Positions 10,098-19,190 of a DNA stretch of 64,000 nucleotides are shown piece after piece. Source of the stretch: Actinoplanes cyaneus (GTDB lineage Bacteria; Actinomycetota; Actinomycetes; Mycobacteriales; Micromonosporaceae). The DNA lies in the NCBI RefSeq assembly GCF_016862095.1, contig NZ_BOMH01000018.1, positions 219,443 to 283,442 of the forward strand, read 5' to 3'. The notes under the pieces are model-generated. The model searched no databases. It was not told the origin of the DNA and worked only from the letters and a program-made list of their open reading frames with translations. Each line of letters starts with the position of its first letter. Positions within the stretch are counted from its first letter, which is position 1. The position numbers and the translations under genes are program-made.

Positions 10098-10254
10098 GTA
10101 AACGTCCGCTGCTGTACGCAAGCTCCCGACGCCTGATCAACGCTAGGGCACCGACCTCCGGTCCACGCACGGACCCCACCGAGAGTGACGATCCTTACAG
10201 CCTGAACCACGCCTGAGCAGGCATTAAGGTAGGCGCGAGCATCACGGAAAGCGA

Positions 10255-11166
10255 TCAGACCCTTTCGGTACGGAGATCATGCGCCCCGTCCGCCCGGGTC
10301 GCCTCGTAGTAGATCCGGCGTCCGCCGTCCGGCAGATCGACCAGGCTCAGATACCGCAGCCCGTACGGCCGGTGCGGGCTGCCGACCGGTTCGTGCTCCT
10401 CGGCCACCAGCGGCGAGAACGTGCCGTCCGGCAGCCGGGTGCCGCGGGCCACGCCGGTCCGCTCCTCCCAGTTCTCCCCCGCCGTGGCGCGCCCGTCGTA
10501 GGCGACGGTGATCTCGTCCCCGTTCACCTGGACGGAGGACACCCGCACGCCGCGCGCGTCCCACCGGCCGGGCCGCGGGGCGAGCGCGGTCCGCCGCCTG
10601 GTCCAGTGCACACCGTCCGGGCTGGTTGCATACTCCGTGGTCATCCGGTCGGCGTCGTCCCACGACTCGAGCGGGTGCACCGACGCCCACAGGTGCCAGC
10701 CGTGCTCGTCGTGGTGCAGCACCGGGTCCTTCCAGCCGGCCGTCTCGTCCCCGGCGAGCACCGTCACCGGCTCGGCCGTGGCCAGTTCCTCCGGGGTGGC
10801 CGCCTCGAGCAGGTCGACCCGCCAGTGCTTGGTGCCGGGGGTGGCCGCGCTGACGTAGAGCCGCCACCGCCCCTCCGGCGTACGCACCAGGGCCGGCCGT
10901 TCCAGCGACTCCGCCCCGAACATGTCCTTGCCGATCTCGGCCACCACCGTGAAGCTCACCCCGTCGGCGGAGCGGGCGATCACGTTGGCGATGCCGCGGC
11001 CGGCCCCGATCGGCAGCCGCACCCGGTAGGCGAGGTAGACGTGGCCGTCCGCCACGATCGAGCTGGGCGCCCCGGACCACGCGCCCGGCTCGGTGCCCGG
11101 CGGCTCCACCACCACTGTGGCGTCTTCCCAGCTGGGCAGGGGCAGGGTGGCGGTTCCGACGGTCAC
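10255..11166 (-). CDS. Glycosidase-like five-bladed beta-propeller protein
   Basis: A 303-aa protein that looks like a GH32/GH43/GH130-type beta-propeller. It has repeated blades with Trp/Asp motifs such as [56 protein letters not shown] and [15 protein letters not shown]. No signal peptide is present, so it is probably cytosolic. GTG 11166 overlaps the sulfotransferase stop (GTGA) and has AGGAGG 5 nt upstream; the frame upstream of it is only a shadow of the sulfotransferase. The coupling suggests both enzymes act on the same saccharide, which is inference. Exact activity is unknown. Confidence 0.7.
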   Translation of the reverse strand: MTVGTATLPLPSWEDATVVVEPPGTEPGAWSGAPSSIVADGHVYLAYRVRLPIGAGRGIANVIARSADGVSFTVVAEIGKDMFGAESLERPALVRTPEGRWRLYVSAATPGTKHWRVDLLEAATPEELATAEPVTVLAGDETAGWKDPVLHHDEHGWHLWASVHPLESWDDADRMTTEYATSPDGVHWTRRRTALAPRPGRWDARGVRVSSVQVNGDEITVAYDGRATAGENWEERTGVARGTRLPDGTFSPLVAEEHEPVGSPHRPYGLRYLSLVDLPDGGRRIYYEATRADGAHDLRTERV

Positions 11167-12119
11167 TTGACCTCCTGTGGATCGATGTCGGCCCGGGCGT
11201 GCCGGTCGACGCTCAGCCAATCGTCGAACCGTTCGCCGGTGAGCTCGTGGAGCAGCGCGATGTCCGCGCTGAAGTGTGGCAGCAGCGCGGCCCGCTCGGC
11301 GGGCGTCGTGACCGGGCGTGTCCCCTTCTTGCGGTGCAGCAGGGTGAGCAGCGGCCCGCGGGCGGCCAGCCGCAGCGGCACCGGGAAGTGCTGACCGACG
11401 TTCCCGCCGGTCCGCAGCAGGCCGCGCAGCACGGCGTTGACCGCGTTGTCCTCGACGACGTGCCGGTTGACGTTCTCCTTCGGAATGGCGGTGAGCACGC
11501 CCGTGCGCACCCCGAGGAACGAGCAGACCCGGTCGAGCGTCGCGGCCGGCGCGTCCTTGAGCTCCTTGTACCGCAGCAGCAGCACCTGCTCGCGCGAGAA
11601 CCTCTCGTAGAGGTGCTCGAGCTGCCGCCCGTAGAGCCCCAGCCCCAGGTAGTGCCAGAACTGCGCCCAGCCGGCCGCGATCCGCTCCGGTTCGGCACGG
11701 CAGGCGGCGAGGAAGTCGGCCTCCGGCTCCAGGCCGGCGTTCCACAGATGCGTCCAGTTCGAGTGCGCGCGGTCGACCGGGTCACGCAGCAGCAGGATGA
11801 TCCGCACGTCCGGCGTCAGCTTCCGGATCCGGTCGTGGGACTCGAGATCGTGCAGGTAGAACGGGGTCGCCTCGCCGAGCCGCGCACCGGCCGGCGCCTT
11901 CGCGAACAGCGCCTCGTAGTCGTCGCGGCGCCAGATGTGCTCCTGATACGTCTGCACGTCGCCCGGGCCGCCGTGGCTCGGTGGCGGCCCGTCGGAAAGG
12001 AAGAACTTCGGCTCCTTGACCGGCGACAGGTAGAGATCGGGATGCCCCACGAGCGCGGCGTGCAGGGCGGTGGTGCCGGCTTTGGGCACGCCGGCTATCA
12101 GAAAGTCGGGAAGTGCCAT
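11163..12119 (-). CDS. Sulfotransferase family protein
   Basis: A 318-aa cytosolic PAPS-dependent sulfotransferase. The 5'-phosphosulfate loop is at the N-terminus ([14 protein letters not shown], about residues 5-18). The 3'-phosphate motif is [11 protein letters not shown], around residue 113. It transfers sulfate to an unknown acceptor, possibly a carbohydrate or cell-surface molecule given the overlapping glycosidase-like gene downstream. GAGGAGG precedes ATG 12119 at good spacing. Confidence 0.88.
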   Translation of the reverse strand: MALPDFLIAGVPKAGTTALHAALVGHPDLYLSPVKEPKFFLSDGPPPSHGGPGDVQTYQEHIWRRDDYEALFAKAPAGARLGEATPFYLHDLESHDRIRKLTPDVRIILLLRDPVDRAHSNWTHLWNAGLEPEADFLAACRAEPERIAAGWAQFWHYLGLGLYGRQLEHLYERFSREQVLLLRYKELKDAPAATLDRVCSFLGVRTGVLTAIPKENVNRHVVEDNAVNAVLRGLLRTGGNVGQHFPVPLRLAARGPLLTLLHRKKGTRPVTTPAERAALLPHFSADIALLHELTGERFDDWLSVDRHARADIDPQEVK

Positions 12120-12190
12120 GATTCCTCCTCACCGTCAAAGTGAGGTAAGCCTACAGAACTACTAGGGTTTCGCATCCCCGTCGGCTCATG

Positions 12191-12349
12191 TCACGCCGCC
12201 GGACCCGCCAGCCACCGCCGCCACCAGCGCGACCGGCGATACCGCGAGCACCGCCCCGGCGCGCAGATCACACACTCGCTGCCGGCCCGGTAATGCTCGT
12301 GCGCCGCGGCCGGATGCCCGCACACGCAGGAGACGTCGTCAGTCCTCAT
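12191..12349 (-). CDS. Small Cys/His-rich protein, probable zinc knuckle
   Basis: About 52 aa from ATG 12349. Cysteines and histidines are spaced CVCGHPAAAHEHY and CVICAPGRC, as in small zinc-binding proteins, and the tail is strongly basic and Trp-rich (SRYRRSRWWRRWL). TATTCT on the minus strand 8 nt before the ATG and the lack of a Shine-Dalgarno suggest a leaderless transcript. An upstream in-frame ATG at 12373 would add 8 residues. Function unknown. Confidence 0.6.
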   Translation of the reverse strand: MRTDDVSCVCGHPAAAHEHYRAGSECVICAPGRCSRYRRSRWWRRWLAGPAA

Positions 12350-12538
12350 CACCCGTGAGAATACCCCCGCCATCTAGCCAATTCTCATTACACCGCGTAA
12401 TCTCTGCATGCTCCTGGAACGCCTGCCAGCGCAAATGTCGTCACGATTCAGTGACTCACTGTAGTGACTGAACTTTTCTGCGATGGCGCGCGTACCGGGA
12501 AACGACACCGAATTCGCTTCACCCCGGGAGCGTGCACC

Positions 12539-13192
12539 ATGTTCCGGCTCATCCAGCTGCACACCGAAGCAGGTGTGCCACGCATCGGCGTCGACCCCGA
12601 CGGATACGTCAGCGCCCGCGCCGCCCTGGCCCGTTACCGCACCCAGCCCGCCACGTACTTCGCGGTCGGCCGCTTCGACCACGAGGGCACCCTCACCGAA
12701 GTGATCCTCGACCCCTCGTGCGGTCTCGACGGCGCCTGCCAGCGGCCCGCCTCGGTCATCCACGCCAAGACCTTCCAGCGGCTCTGCGAGGGCTGCGCCA
12801 CCGGCATGGACGTGCTCACCGTCCCGCAGCTCGCCCGTCGCCTCGGCATCGCCTGCCGCCTCGCCCCGCCGATCGCCCGCCACCGGCAGAACACGCTCGG
12901 TGGCCTGCGCTCCCCCGCCGGCAACCGGATCGCCCGCGAGTTCGCCGACCACATCCACGACCCGGCCTGGCGCCGCGAGCTCTGCGGCGAGCTCGGCCAG
13001 ACCCCCACCGCGCTCAACGGCCTGCTGATCGGCGCGGGGGCGCTCAGCCACCGCCAGGTCCTCGACCTGTACCCCGCGCTCTGCGCCCTCGGCGAGGAAC
13101 TGCCCGACGGCGTCCGCGCCGACCTCTCCCGGGCGACGGCGCGCCCCCTCTCCCCGGCCGGCGTGGCAGGCCTGCGACTCGGTCTCGGCTGA
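12539..13192 (+). CDS. Unknown protein, Cys-containing
   Basis: A 217-aa cytosolic protein from ATG 12539, preceded by GGGAG at 8 nt. The N-terminal half is beta-rich (FRLIQLHTEAGVPRIGVDPDG). The middle has three or four cysteines (CGLDGACQRP, LCEGCATG) that could bind metal. The C-terminal half is helical (LARRLGIACRLAPPIARHRQ). I do not recognise the family. It stands alone, followed by the 26-bp-arm hairpin element. Confidence 0.6.
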   Translation: MFRLIQLHTEAGVPRIGVDPDGYVSARAALARYRTQPATYFAVGRFDHEGTLTEVILDPSCGLDGACQRPASVIHAKTFQRLCEGCATGMDVLTVPQLARRLGIACRLAPPIARHRQNTLGGLRSPAGNRIAREFADHIHDPAWRRELCGELGQTPTALNGLLIGAGALSHRQVLDLYPALCALGEELPDGVRADLSRATARPLSPAGVAGLRLGLG

Positions 13193-13340
13193 TCCACCCC
13201 CGCCGCGGGGCGGCTCGGTCCCCGGTCAATTCCGTTTTCCCGTACGACGATGAGCCGCCCGTCCGCAGGCGACACGACCGAGCCCCCTGCGTGCCGCACG
13301 CGATCTCCGCGCGGGCCGGGCACGCGGCGCGGTCCCGGTT

Positions 13341-13397
13341 CCGGCTGGTTCTCATGGGCGTTATCCGGGACGGATAACGCCCATGAGAACCAGCCGG
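13341..13397. repeat. Dispersed hairpin element, copy A (26-bp perfect arms)
   Basis: A perfect inverted repeat: arms 13341-13366 and 13372-13397, loop GGGAC. The arm begins CCGGCTGGTTCTCATGGGCG. Three related hairpins occur at 20272, 45961 and 48367. This copy lies in the 306-bp gap between two plus-strand genes, where I see nothing else except a -10 box next to 13499. It could act as a transcription terminator, but no T run follows, and the sequence conservation among copies goes beyond what a terminator needs. Confidence 0.85.
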
Positions 13398-13498
13398 GAG
13401 GGTGCGTCGCGGCAGGGCCGGGACCGGGGCGGGGCTCGCGTACGGCTGCCACGGCGGGGAGCCGCCGTGTCTTGATCTGGTCGCGCTACCGTCGACCG

Positions 13499-14167
13499 AT
13501 GGTGAGCACGTTCGCGGAACTCGTGGACCGGGCCGGGGCGCTGGCCACGCCGGGGCGGCACGCGGTGCTGGGCATCGCCGGGCCGCCCGGCGCCGGCAAG
13601 ACCACCCTCGCCCAGGCGCTGGTGGCGGCGCTGCCGCAGGCGTGGGTGGCGCACGTGCCGATGGACGGCTTCCACCTCGCCGACGTGGAGCTGGAGCGGC
13701 TCGGCCTGCGGGATCGCAAGGGCGCGCCGGAGACGTTCGACGCGTGGGGCTACGCCGCGCTGCTGCGGCGGTTCCTCGCGGGCGGGGACGAGATCGTTTA
13801 TGCGCCGGCCTTCGAGCGCGACCTGGAGCAGCCGGTCGCGGGCGCCATCCCGGTGCCGTCAGCGGTCCGGCTGGTCGTCACCGAGGGAAACTATCTGCTG
13901 CTCGGCGAGGAGCGGTGGGCCGGTCTGCGGGACGTGTTCGCCGAGGTCTGGTACGCCGAGCTCGATCACGACGAGCGGCAGCGGCGGCTGATCGCGCGGC
14001 ACGTCCGGTTCGGCAAGGAGCGGGACGCCGCGGTGGCCTGGGCGACGGGCACCGACGAGCGCAACGCCGCCCTGATCGCCACCACGCGCGGACGTGCGGA
14101 TCTGATCGTGCCGTCGTCGCTGCTCGGTTCGCTCGGAGCTGATTCCGGACACGAGTTTTTGTCATGA
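13499..14167 (+). CDS. P-loop nucleoside/nucleotide kinase-family protein
   Basis: A 222-aa member of the uridine kinase/pantothenate kinase/phosphoribulokinase group. It has Walker A GPPGAGKTTLA near residue 27, VPMDGFHLADVEL (the DGFH motif typical of actinobacterial members), and VVTEGNYLLL as the Walker B/lid region. It phosphorylates an unidentified small substrate. TACCGT (13487-13492) lies 6 nt before ATG 13499 and there is no Shine-Dalgarno, so the mRNA is probably leaderless. Confidence 0.85.
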   Translation: MVSTFAELVDRAGALATPGRHAVLGIAGPPGAGKTTLAQALVAALPQAWVAHVPMDGFHLADVELERLGLRDRKGAPETFDAWGYAALLRRFLAGGDEIVYAPAFERDLEQPVAGAIPVPSAVRLVVTEGNYLLLGEERWAGLRDVFAEVWYAELDHDERQRRLIARHVRFGKERDAAVAWATGTDERNAALIATTRGRADLIVPSSLLGSLGADSGHEFLS

Positions 14168-14176
14168 GCCGGTGGC

Positions 14177-15376
14177 ATGCTTGCTGGCATGTCAGTGGAA
14201 GAGGCGGTCGAGGCTTCGCCGGCGAAGCCGCGACGACGGCGGGCCGGCGCCCGGTTCGGGGTCATTCTGGTCACGGTGCTCGCGCTGCTGTTCGGCGTGC
14301 CGTGGGCCACGCTGGTGTGGTCGGGCAACGCCTGGCCGGCCCCGGTGTTCATCGTGGGCACGGCACTGTTCGTGGTGGCCGCGGCCGGTTTCCCGGTCCT
14401 GATGTTCCGCGGGCACGGGCGTCACGACGACCGCAGCTCGCGCATCGCCGACACCACGCTCGGCGTGATCTGGCAGCTCTTCGTCTGGTCCGTTCTCGGT
14501 CAGGCGCTCGGCCTGGTCCTCGCGCTGGCCGGGGTCGGCGGCCCGGTCCGCTCCCGGGTCGTCGCCGGGCTGGTCCTGCTCGTCTCGGTGGTCCTGCTGC
14601 TCTGGGGGCACCGCGAGGCCATGCGGGTCTCCCGGGTGCGCAACATCGACGTGACCATCCCCCGGCTCGGCCGCGGGCTCGACGGGCTGCGGGTCGTGCT
14701 GATCACCGACACGCACTACGGGCCGATCGATCGTTCGCGCTGGTCGCGCGGCGTGGTCGAGGTGATCAACTCGCTGAACCCGGACGTCGTGGCACACACC
14801 GGTGACATCGCCGACGGCGAGGTGCCGCAGCGGATCTCCCAGGCGTCGCCGCTCGGTGACGTGCGCGCGTCGATGGCCCGGGTCTACGTGACCGGCAACC
14901 ACGAGTACATGAGCGGCGCCCAGGGCTGGGTGGAGTACATGTCGTCGCTGGGCTGGGAGGCGTTGCACAACCGGCACCTGGTCGTCTCCCGTGGCGGCGA
15001 CTCGCTGATCGTGGCCGGCGTCGACGACCGGACGGCGGCGAGCTCCGGCGTCCCCGGCCACCACATGGACCACGAGGCGGCGCTCGCCGGCACCGACCCT
15101 GACCTGCCGGTCCTGCTCCTCGCGCACCAGCCGCAGCAGATCACCGGCGCGGTCGCGCACGGGATCGACCTGCAGCTCTCCGGGCACACGCACGGCGGGC
15201 AGATGTGGCCGTTCCACTACCTGGTCCGCATCGACCAGCCGGTGCTGCAGGGCCTGACCCGGCACTCCGGGCGGACCCAGCTCTACACCAGCCGGGGCAC
15301 CGGCTTCTGGGGGCCGCCGTTCCGGATCTTCGCGCCGAGCGAGATCACGCTGCTGACCCTGTACGCGGAGAAGTAA
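14177..15376 (+). CDS. Membrane-anchored metallophosphoesterase
   Basis: About 399 aa. The N-terminal 150 residues hold four transmembrane helices (FGVILVTVLALLFGVPW, PVFIVGTALFVVAAAGF and two more). The rest is a calcineurin-like phosphoesterase of the YkuE/YaeI type with all metal motifs: DTHYG, HTGDIAD, GNHEYMSG and SGHTHGGQMWP. The catalytic domain follows helix 4. ATG 14177 and ATG 14189 are both possible starts, and neither has a clear ribosome binding site. A hairpin follows the stop. Confidence 0.9.
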   Translation: MLAGMSVEEAVEASPAKPRRRRAGARFGVILVTVLALLFGVPWATLVWSGNAWPAPVFIVGTALFVVAAAGFPVLMFRGHGRHDDRSSRIADTTLGVIWQLFVWSVLGQALGLVLALAGVGGPVRSRVVAGLVLLVSVVLLLWGHREAMRVSRVRNIDVTIPRLGRGLDGLRVVLITDTHYGPIDRSRWSRGVVEVINSLNPDVVAHTGDIADGEVPQRISQASPLGDVRASMARVYVTGNHEYMSGAQGWVEYMSSLGWEALHNRHLVVSRGGDSLIVAGVDDRTAASSGVPGHHMDHEAALAGTDPDLPVLLLAHQPQQITGAVAHGIDLQLSGHTHGGQMWPFHYLVRIDQPVLQGLTRHSGRTQLYTSRGTGFWGPPFRIFAPSEITLLTLYAEK

Positions 15377-15384
15377 CCGCACGT

Positions 15385-15420
15385 CCGGCCCGCGCCGCCC
15401 GGCACGGCGACGCGGGCCGG
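15385..15420 (+). terminator. Hairpin after the phosphoesterase gene
   Basis: CCGGCCCGCG (15385-15394) pairs perfectly with CGCGGGCCGG (15411-15420), 9 bp after the stop codon. It has no T run, as is common in actinobacteria. Confidence 0.5.
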
Positions 15421-15429
15421 CGCCATCGC

Positions 15430-15547
15430 CGAAGCTGCGCCCCGGGCCGGCATCGTCCTTCGAGCCGCGCCCCGCGCCGACGTCGTCCTCCGAGCTGCGT
15501 CCTGGCCGCCGTCCTCTTCGCGGCTCTGTCCCGGGCCGCGTCGTCCC
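15430..15547. repeat. Degenerate tandem repeat, about 30 bp, four units
   Basis: Four imperfect units start at about 15430, 15461, 15491 and 15519, each of the form CGAGCTGCGCCCCGGGCCG followed by a GTCGTCCT-type end. This fills most of the 312-bp gap between the phosphoesterase and the ABC exporter. Nothing else was seen in the gap apart from the terminator-like hairpin and the exporter's Shine-Dalgarno. Confidence 0.6.
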
Positions 15548-15688
15548 CGGCGAGCGGAGACGGTGATCACTTCGGAGGCCGGGCCGGCCCGGCTGGGCGA
15601 GTTGCCGGGATTAAACCGGTTGAGCGGGATCGCCGGGACCGCACAGGATGGGGTACCGCCTCCTTCCCCATCGTCCAGAGGACTTCGT

Positions 15689-18600
15689 ATGCGTCTGCTT
15701 CGCGACCTGTGGGTTACCTCCCGAAGTCGCACAGCGCTCGCCGCGTTCCTGATCGTGCTCGGCGCGGCCGGGTCGTCAGTGGCGCTGGCGCTGGCCGGGT
15801 CGGTGCTGGTCAACCGTTCCTACTCGCTGTTCGCCGTGCTGGCCGGCGCGCTCGGCGCGGCCGTGCTCAGCGACGTCTTCGTCGGCCTGGTCGCGGCCCG
15901 GCTGACCGCCGACTGGGCCGCCCGGGTCCGGCGTGGGCTCAACCGGGTCGCCTTCGGCCAGGACATCCCGACGCTGGAGAACACGCCCGTCGGCGAGCTG
16001 CTCGACCGGATCGACTCGGACGTCTACCAGGTCGCCTCCGAGCTGCGCGGCAGTGGCGTGCGCATCATGCAGTCGCTCGCGGTCGCCACGCTGTCGATCG
16101 TCACCGCGTTCTTCGTGTGGTGGCCGGCCGGCCTCGCGATGATCGGTGTCGTCGTCCTGCTCTTCCTCACCATGAACAAGCCGATCCAGCGCATCTCTCC
16201 CGTGCGCATCTCCGAGGAGGAGGCCTGGTCCGACCTGGCCGCCGTCATGGAGGAGGCCATCCATGGGCAGGACGACGTGCGGACGAGCCTGGCCCAGCCG
16301 TACGTGCGGCGCCTCTTCGCCGACCGTGCCCGGGAGGTGCTCGCCCGCGGGCGCCGGGTCTGGCGCGCCTCGGCGAAGATCACCATGTGGGCCGGGGCGA
16401 TCACCCGTACCCTCATCGCCTCGCTCGTCGTGGTCGGCGCGTGGGCGCTGATCACCGGGCACATCGACGGCGCCCGCCTGACCGCGGTCTGGCTGCTCGC
16501 GCTCGGCTTCGGCGGCACCTTGGAGCAGGTCACCCGGATGGTGCCCGAGCTGCAGAACGCGCTCGGCGCATGGGGCCGCGTGCAGATGCTCGCCGCGACC
16601 CCGCAGGAGCCGGCCGACGGTGTGCCGCCGGTCGACGGTGACCTGGTCGTGCGGGACCTGACGTTCCGTTACGGCGAGGCGGACAGTGGACGGCCGCCGG
16701 CGTTGCGGGGCGTGAGCCTCACCTTCGCGCGCGGACGGTCGTACGCGCTGATCGGTCGCACCGGATCGGGCAAGTCGACCCTGGCCAAGGTGCTGACCCG
16801 GGCCGTCGACGTGCCGCGGGGAACGGTGTTCCTCGGTGGCGCCGACATCAACGACATCGGGGTCGAGGGGCTGCGCCGGTGGACCGCGATCGTGCCGCAG
16901 CGCACCGAGATCCTGGCCGGCACGCTCGCCGAGAACATCGCGCTCTTCGACGAGTCGCTGCAGCCGCGGGCCGGCGAGGCGATCGACGAGCTGGGCCTGT
17001 CGGCCTGGGTCGCCGGGCTGCCGGACGGCATCGACACCAGGCTCGGTGAGGGCGGCTACAAGCTCTCCGCCGGGCAGGAGCAGCTGGTGGCGTTCGCGCG
17101 GATCCTGGTCCGCGACCCGCAGGTGGTGATCCTCGACGAGGCCACCGCCCGGATGGACCCGGTCACCGAGTCGTGGGTGCAACGGGCCACCGACCGGCTG
17201 CTGCAGGGCCGGATCGGCGTGATCGTCGCGCACCGGTTGTCCTCGGTGCAGCGCTGCGACGAGGTCGTGGTGCTCGCCGACGGCCAGGTGCTCGAGGCCG
17301 GTCCGCTGCGCGAGTCGCGGCGGTTCGCGGAGCTGATGGCCAGCAGCAACCTGGCCGTCCCGGCGGCCGCGCCGGCATCGAACGCCGGCGGCGTGCTGGT
17401 CGAGGAGGACCGCGACTGGGACACCGCCGTGCAGGTCGAGCTCGGGCCCGACGCGCTGGGCAACCCGCTGCCGGCGGTCGAGCCGCCGCCGCTGCCGGAG
17501 CCGCCGCCGACCCGGACCATGCGGGAGATCGCCCGCCTGGCGACCAACGACGCGCGGTACGGCCTCGGCGCGGTCGCGCTGTTCTTCCTGATGGTCCTTT
17601 TCGGACTCGACGGCGCGGTGCTCCCGCTGCTCTGGGCGAACGTGGTCGACGGCGCCGGCAACCCGCTGCTGCCCGCGATCGGGATCGCCGCGGCGCTGCT
17701 GGCGCTGATCCCGACGCTCTACTACACCGGGGCCTGGTTCCCGGAGTGGTGGGTGCGGCAGATGCTGCGGATCAGCCTGCGCCTGGTCAACGGTCAGATC
17801 GGCCCGCGCCGGGTCAGCAAGCACACCCCGGCCGAGGTCGTCGCGCAGGGCGGTGACACCGAGCGGGTCGTGATGCTCGCCGACAACCTGATCGACAACG
17901 GCGTCGCCCTGCTCACCGTCGTCGCCATGACAGCGACCTCGCAGTCGCTGGTGCCGGCCATGTTCTTCCTCGGCACGATGCTGGTGTCCGGCCTGGCCGC
18001 GACACTGTTCGGGCCGCGGCTGGAGCAGGCCGCCCGCCGGACCGTCGCGGCCCGCGCGGCGTTCGCGACGTCGCTGGTGTCGTCGCTGTCGGCGGCGCGC
18101 ACGGTCAAGCTGGCCGGCGCGACCGAGCCGGTCCTGGGTCACCTGGCCCGGCTCGACGCCAAGCGCAGCGAGCTGCAGTGGCGGGAGATCGCGATCCAGG
18201 TGTGGGCGCGGTCCACGCCGTCGATCGCGAGCGGGCTGCTGCCGATCGGGGTGTGGGCGCTCTACCTGAACGGGGGGCTCAGTGCGGCGGCGACGCTGAT
18301 CGCGGTGGCGACCCTCGGGTCGGCCCGCTGGTTCGCGTGGACCACGGCGTCGCTGGTCTCGCACTTCCCGTCGGCCCGGGTGTGGACGACGCGGACGGTC
18401 GCCATGTCGGGCGCCGGGGAGTACTCCTCGGACGTGCCCGGGGTGGACATCTCGGCCGGCACGGCGCCGGACCCGCCGGCCCCCGCGCGCAATCCGCTGC
18501 GGTCACTGGAGCTGCGCGGCTTCAGCGCCGTCCACGAGAACGGCGCCCAGGGGGTACGCGACGTGGACCTGACCGTCGGCCGCGGCGAGCTCGTGCTGGT

Positions 18601-19180
18601 GGTCGGCCCGGTCGGGTCCGGCAAGTCCTCGCTGCTGCGCGCCCTCGCCGGGATCGTGCACCACACCGGTGACCTGCGCTGGAACGGCGAGCCGGTGCGC
18701 GACCCGGAACTGTTCCTGCGGCCGAACCAGGTGGGGTACGTGGCGCAGCTGCCCCGGGTCCTCTCCGGAACCGTCGCCGACAACATCCAGCTCGGTCACG
18801 AGGTGGACGCGGCCGACGCGGTCTCGGTGGCCCAGCTGGAGCACGACCTGACCGCCGCGGGTGGTGGGCTGCAGCTGCTGATCGGGCACAAGGGCACCCG
18901 CCTCTCCGGTGGCCAGCTGCAACGGCTGGCCCTGGCCCGGGCGCTGGCGCCGCGGACCGAGCTGCTGATCGCTGACGACGTGTCGTCGGCGCTGGACGTG
19001 ACCACCGAGCTGGAGTTGTGGCGGGCGCTGCGGTCACACGGGGTGACGGTGGTCGGCTCGACCTCCAAACGGGCGGCGCTGGCCCAGGCCGACCGGGTGG
19101 TCGTGCTGATCGGCGGCAAGGTGGAGGACCAGGGCACCTGGCCGGAGCTGGAGGACCGCTGGAGTCATCTGGCCGGCTGA
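15689..19180 (+). CDS. Fused double ABC exporter (TMD-NBD-TMD-NBD)
   Basis: A 1163-aa polypeptide with two complete exporter halves. Half 1: membrane domain about 10-300; NBD with Walker A GRTGSGKSTLA, signature LSAGQEQ, Walker B VVILDEATA, switch His in IVAHRLSS. Half 2: membrane domain about 600-880; NBD with GPVGSGKSSLL, signature LSGGQLQ, Walker B LLIADDVSS, D-loop SALD. In the second NBD the catalytic Glu is replaced by Asp and the switch-His position reads GSTSKR. One ATP site is therefore probably degenerate, as in heterodimeric exporters. ATG 15689 is chosen because AGAGGA lies 7 nt upstream and the extra upstream codons look non-coding. Substrate unknown. Confidence 0.9.
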   Translation: MRLLRDLWVTSRSRTALAAFLIVLGAAGSSVALALAGSVLVNRSYSLFAVLAGALGAAVLSDVFVGLVAARLTADWAARVRRGLNRVAFGQDIPTLENTPVGELLDRIDSDVYQVASELRGSGVRIMQSLAVATLSIVTAFFVWWPAGLAMIGVVVLLFLTMNKPIQRISPVRISEEEAWSDLAAVMEEAIHGQDDVRTSLAQPYVRRLFADRAREVLARGRRVWRASAKITMWAGAITRTLIASLVVVGAWALITGHIDGARLTAVWLLALGFGGTLEQVTRMVPELQNALGAWGRVQMLAATPQEPADGVPPVDGDLVVRDLTFRYGEADSGRPPALRGVSLTFARGRSYALIGRTGSGKSTLAKVLTRAVDVPRGTVFLGGADINDIGVEGLRRWTAIVPQRTEILAGTLAENIALFDESLQPRAGEAIDELGLSAWVAGLPDGIDTRLGEGGYKLSAGQEQLVAFARILVRDPQVVILDEATARMDPVTESWVQRATDRLLQGRIGVIVAHRLSSVQRCDEVVVLADGQVLEAGPLRESRRFAELMASSNLAVPAAAPASNAGGVLVEEDRDWDTAVQVELGPDALGNPLPAVEPPPLPEPPPTRTMREIARLATNDARYGLGAVALFFLMVLFGLDGAVLPLLWANVVDGAGNPLLPAIGIAAALLALIPTLYYTGAWFPEWWVRQMLRISLRLVNGQIGPRRVSKHTPAEVVAQGGDTERVVMLADNLIDNGVALLTVVAMTATSQSLVPAMFFLGTMLVSGLAATLFGPRLEQAARRTVAARAAFATSLVSSLSAARTVKLAGATEPVLGHLARLDAKRSELQWREIAIQVWARSTPSIASGLLPIGVWALYLNGGLSAAATLIAVATLGSARWFAWTTASLVSHFPSARVWTTRTVAMSGAGEYSSDVPGVDISAGTAPDPPAPARNPLRSLELRGFSAVHENGAQGVRDVDLTVGRGELVLVVGPVGSGKSSLLRALAGIVHHTGDLRWNGEPVRDPELFLRPNQVGYVAQLPRVLSGTVADNIQLGHEVDAADAVSVAQLEHDLTAAGGGLQLLIGHKGTRLSGGQLQRLALARALAPRTELLIADDVSSALDVTTELELWRALRSHGVTVVGSTSKRAALAQADRVVVLIGGKVEDQGTWPELEDRWSHLAG

Positions 19181-19190
19181 GGTCCTTCCG

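Noticed and set aside
10098..10254. tmRNA, SRP RNA or RNase P RNA gene
   Set aside because: None of the hallmark conserved stretches of these RNAs is present on either strand.
10255..11745. A 496-codon version of the glycosidase-like protein
   Set aside because: Its first 193 codons are a shadow of the sulfotransferase gene; the GTG at 11166 with AGGAGG is the real start.
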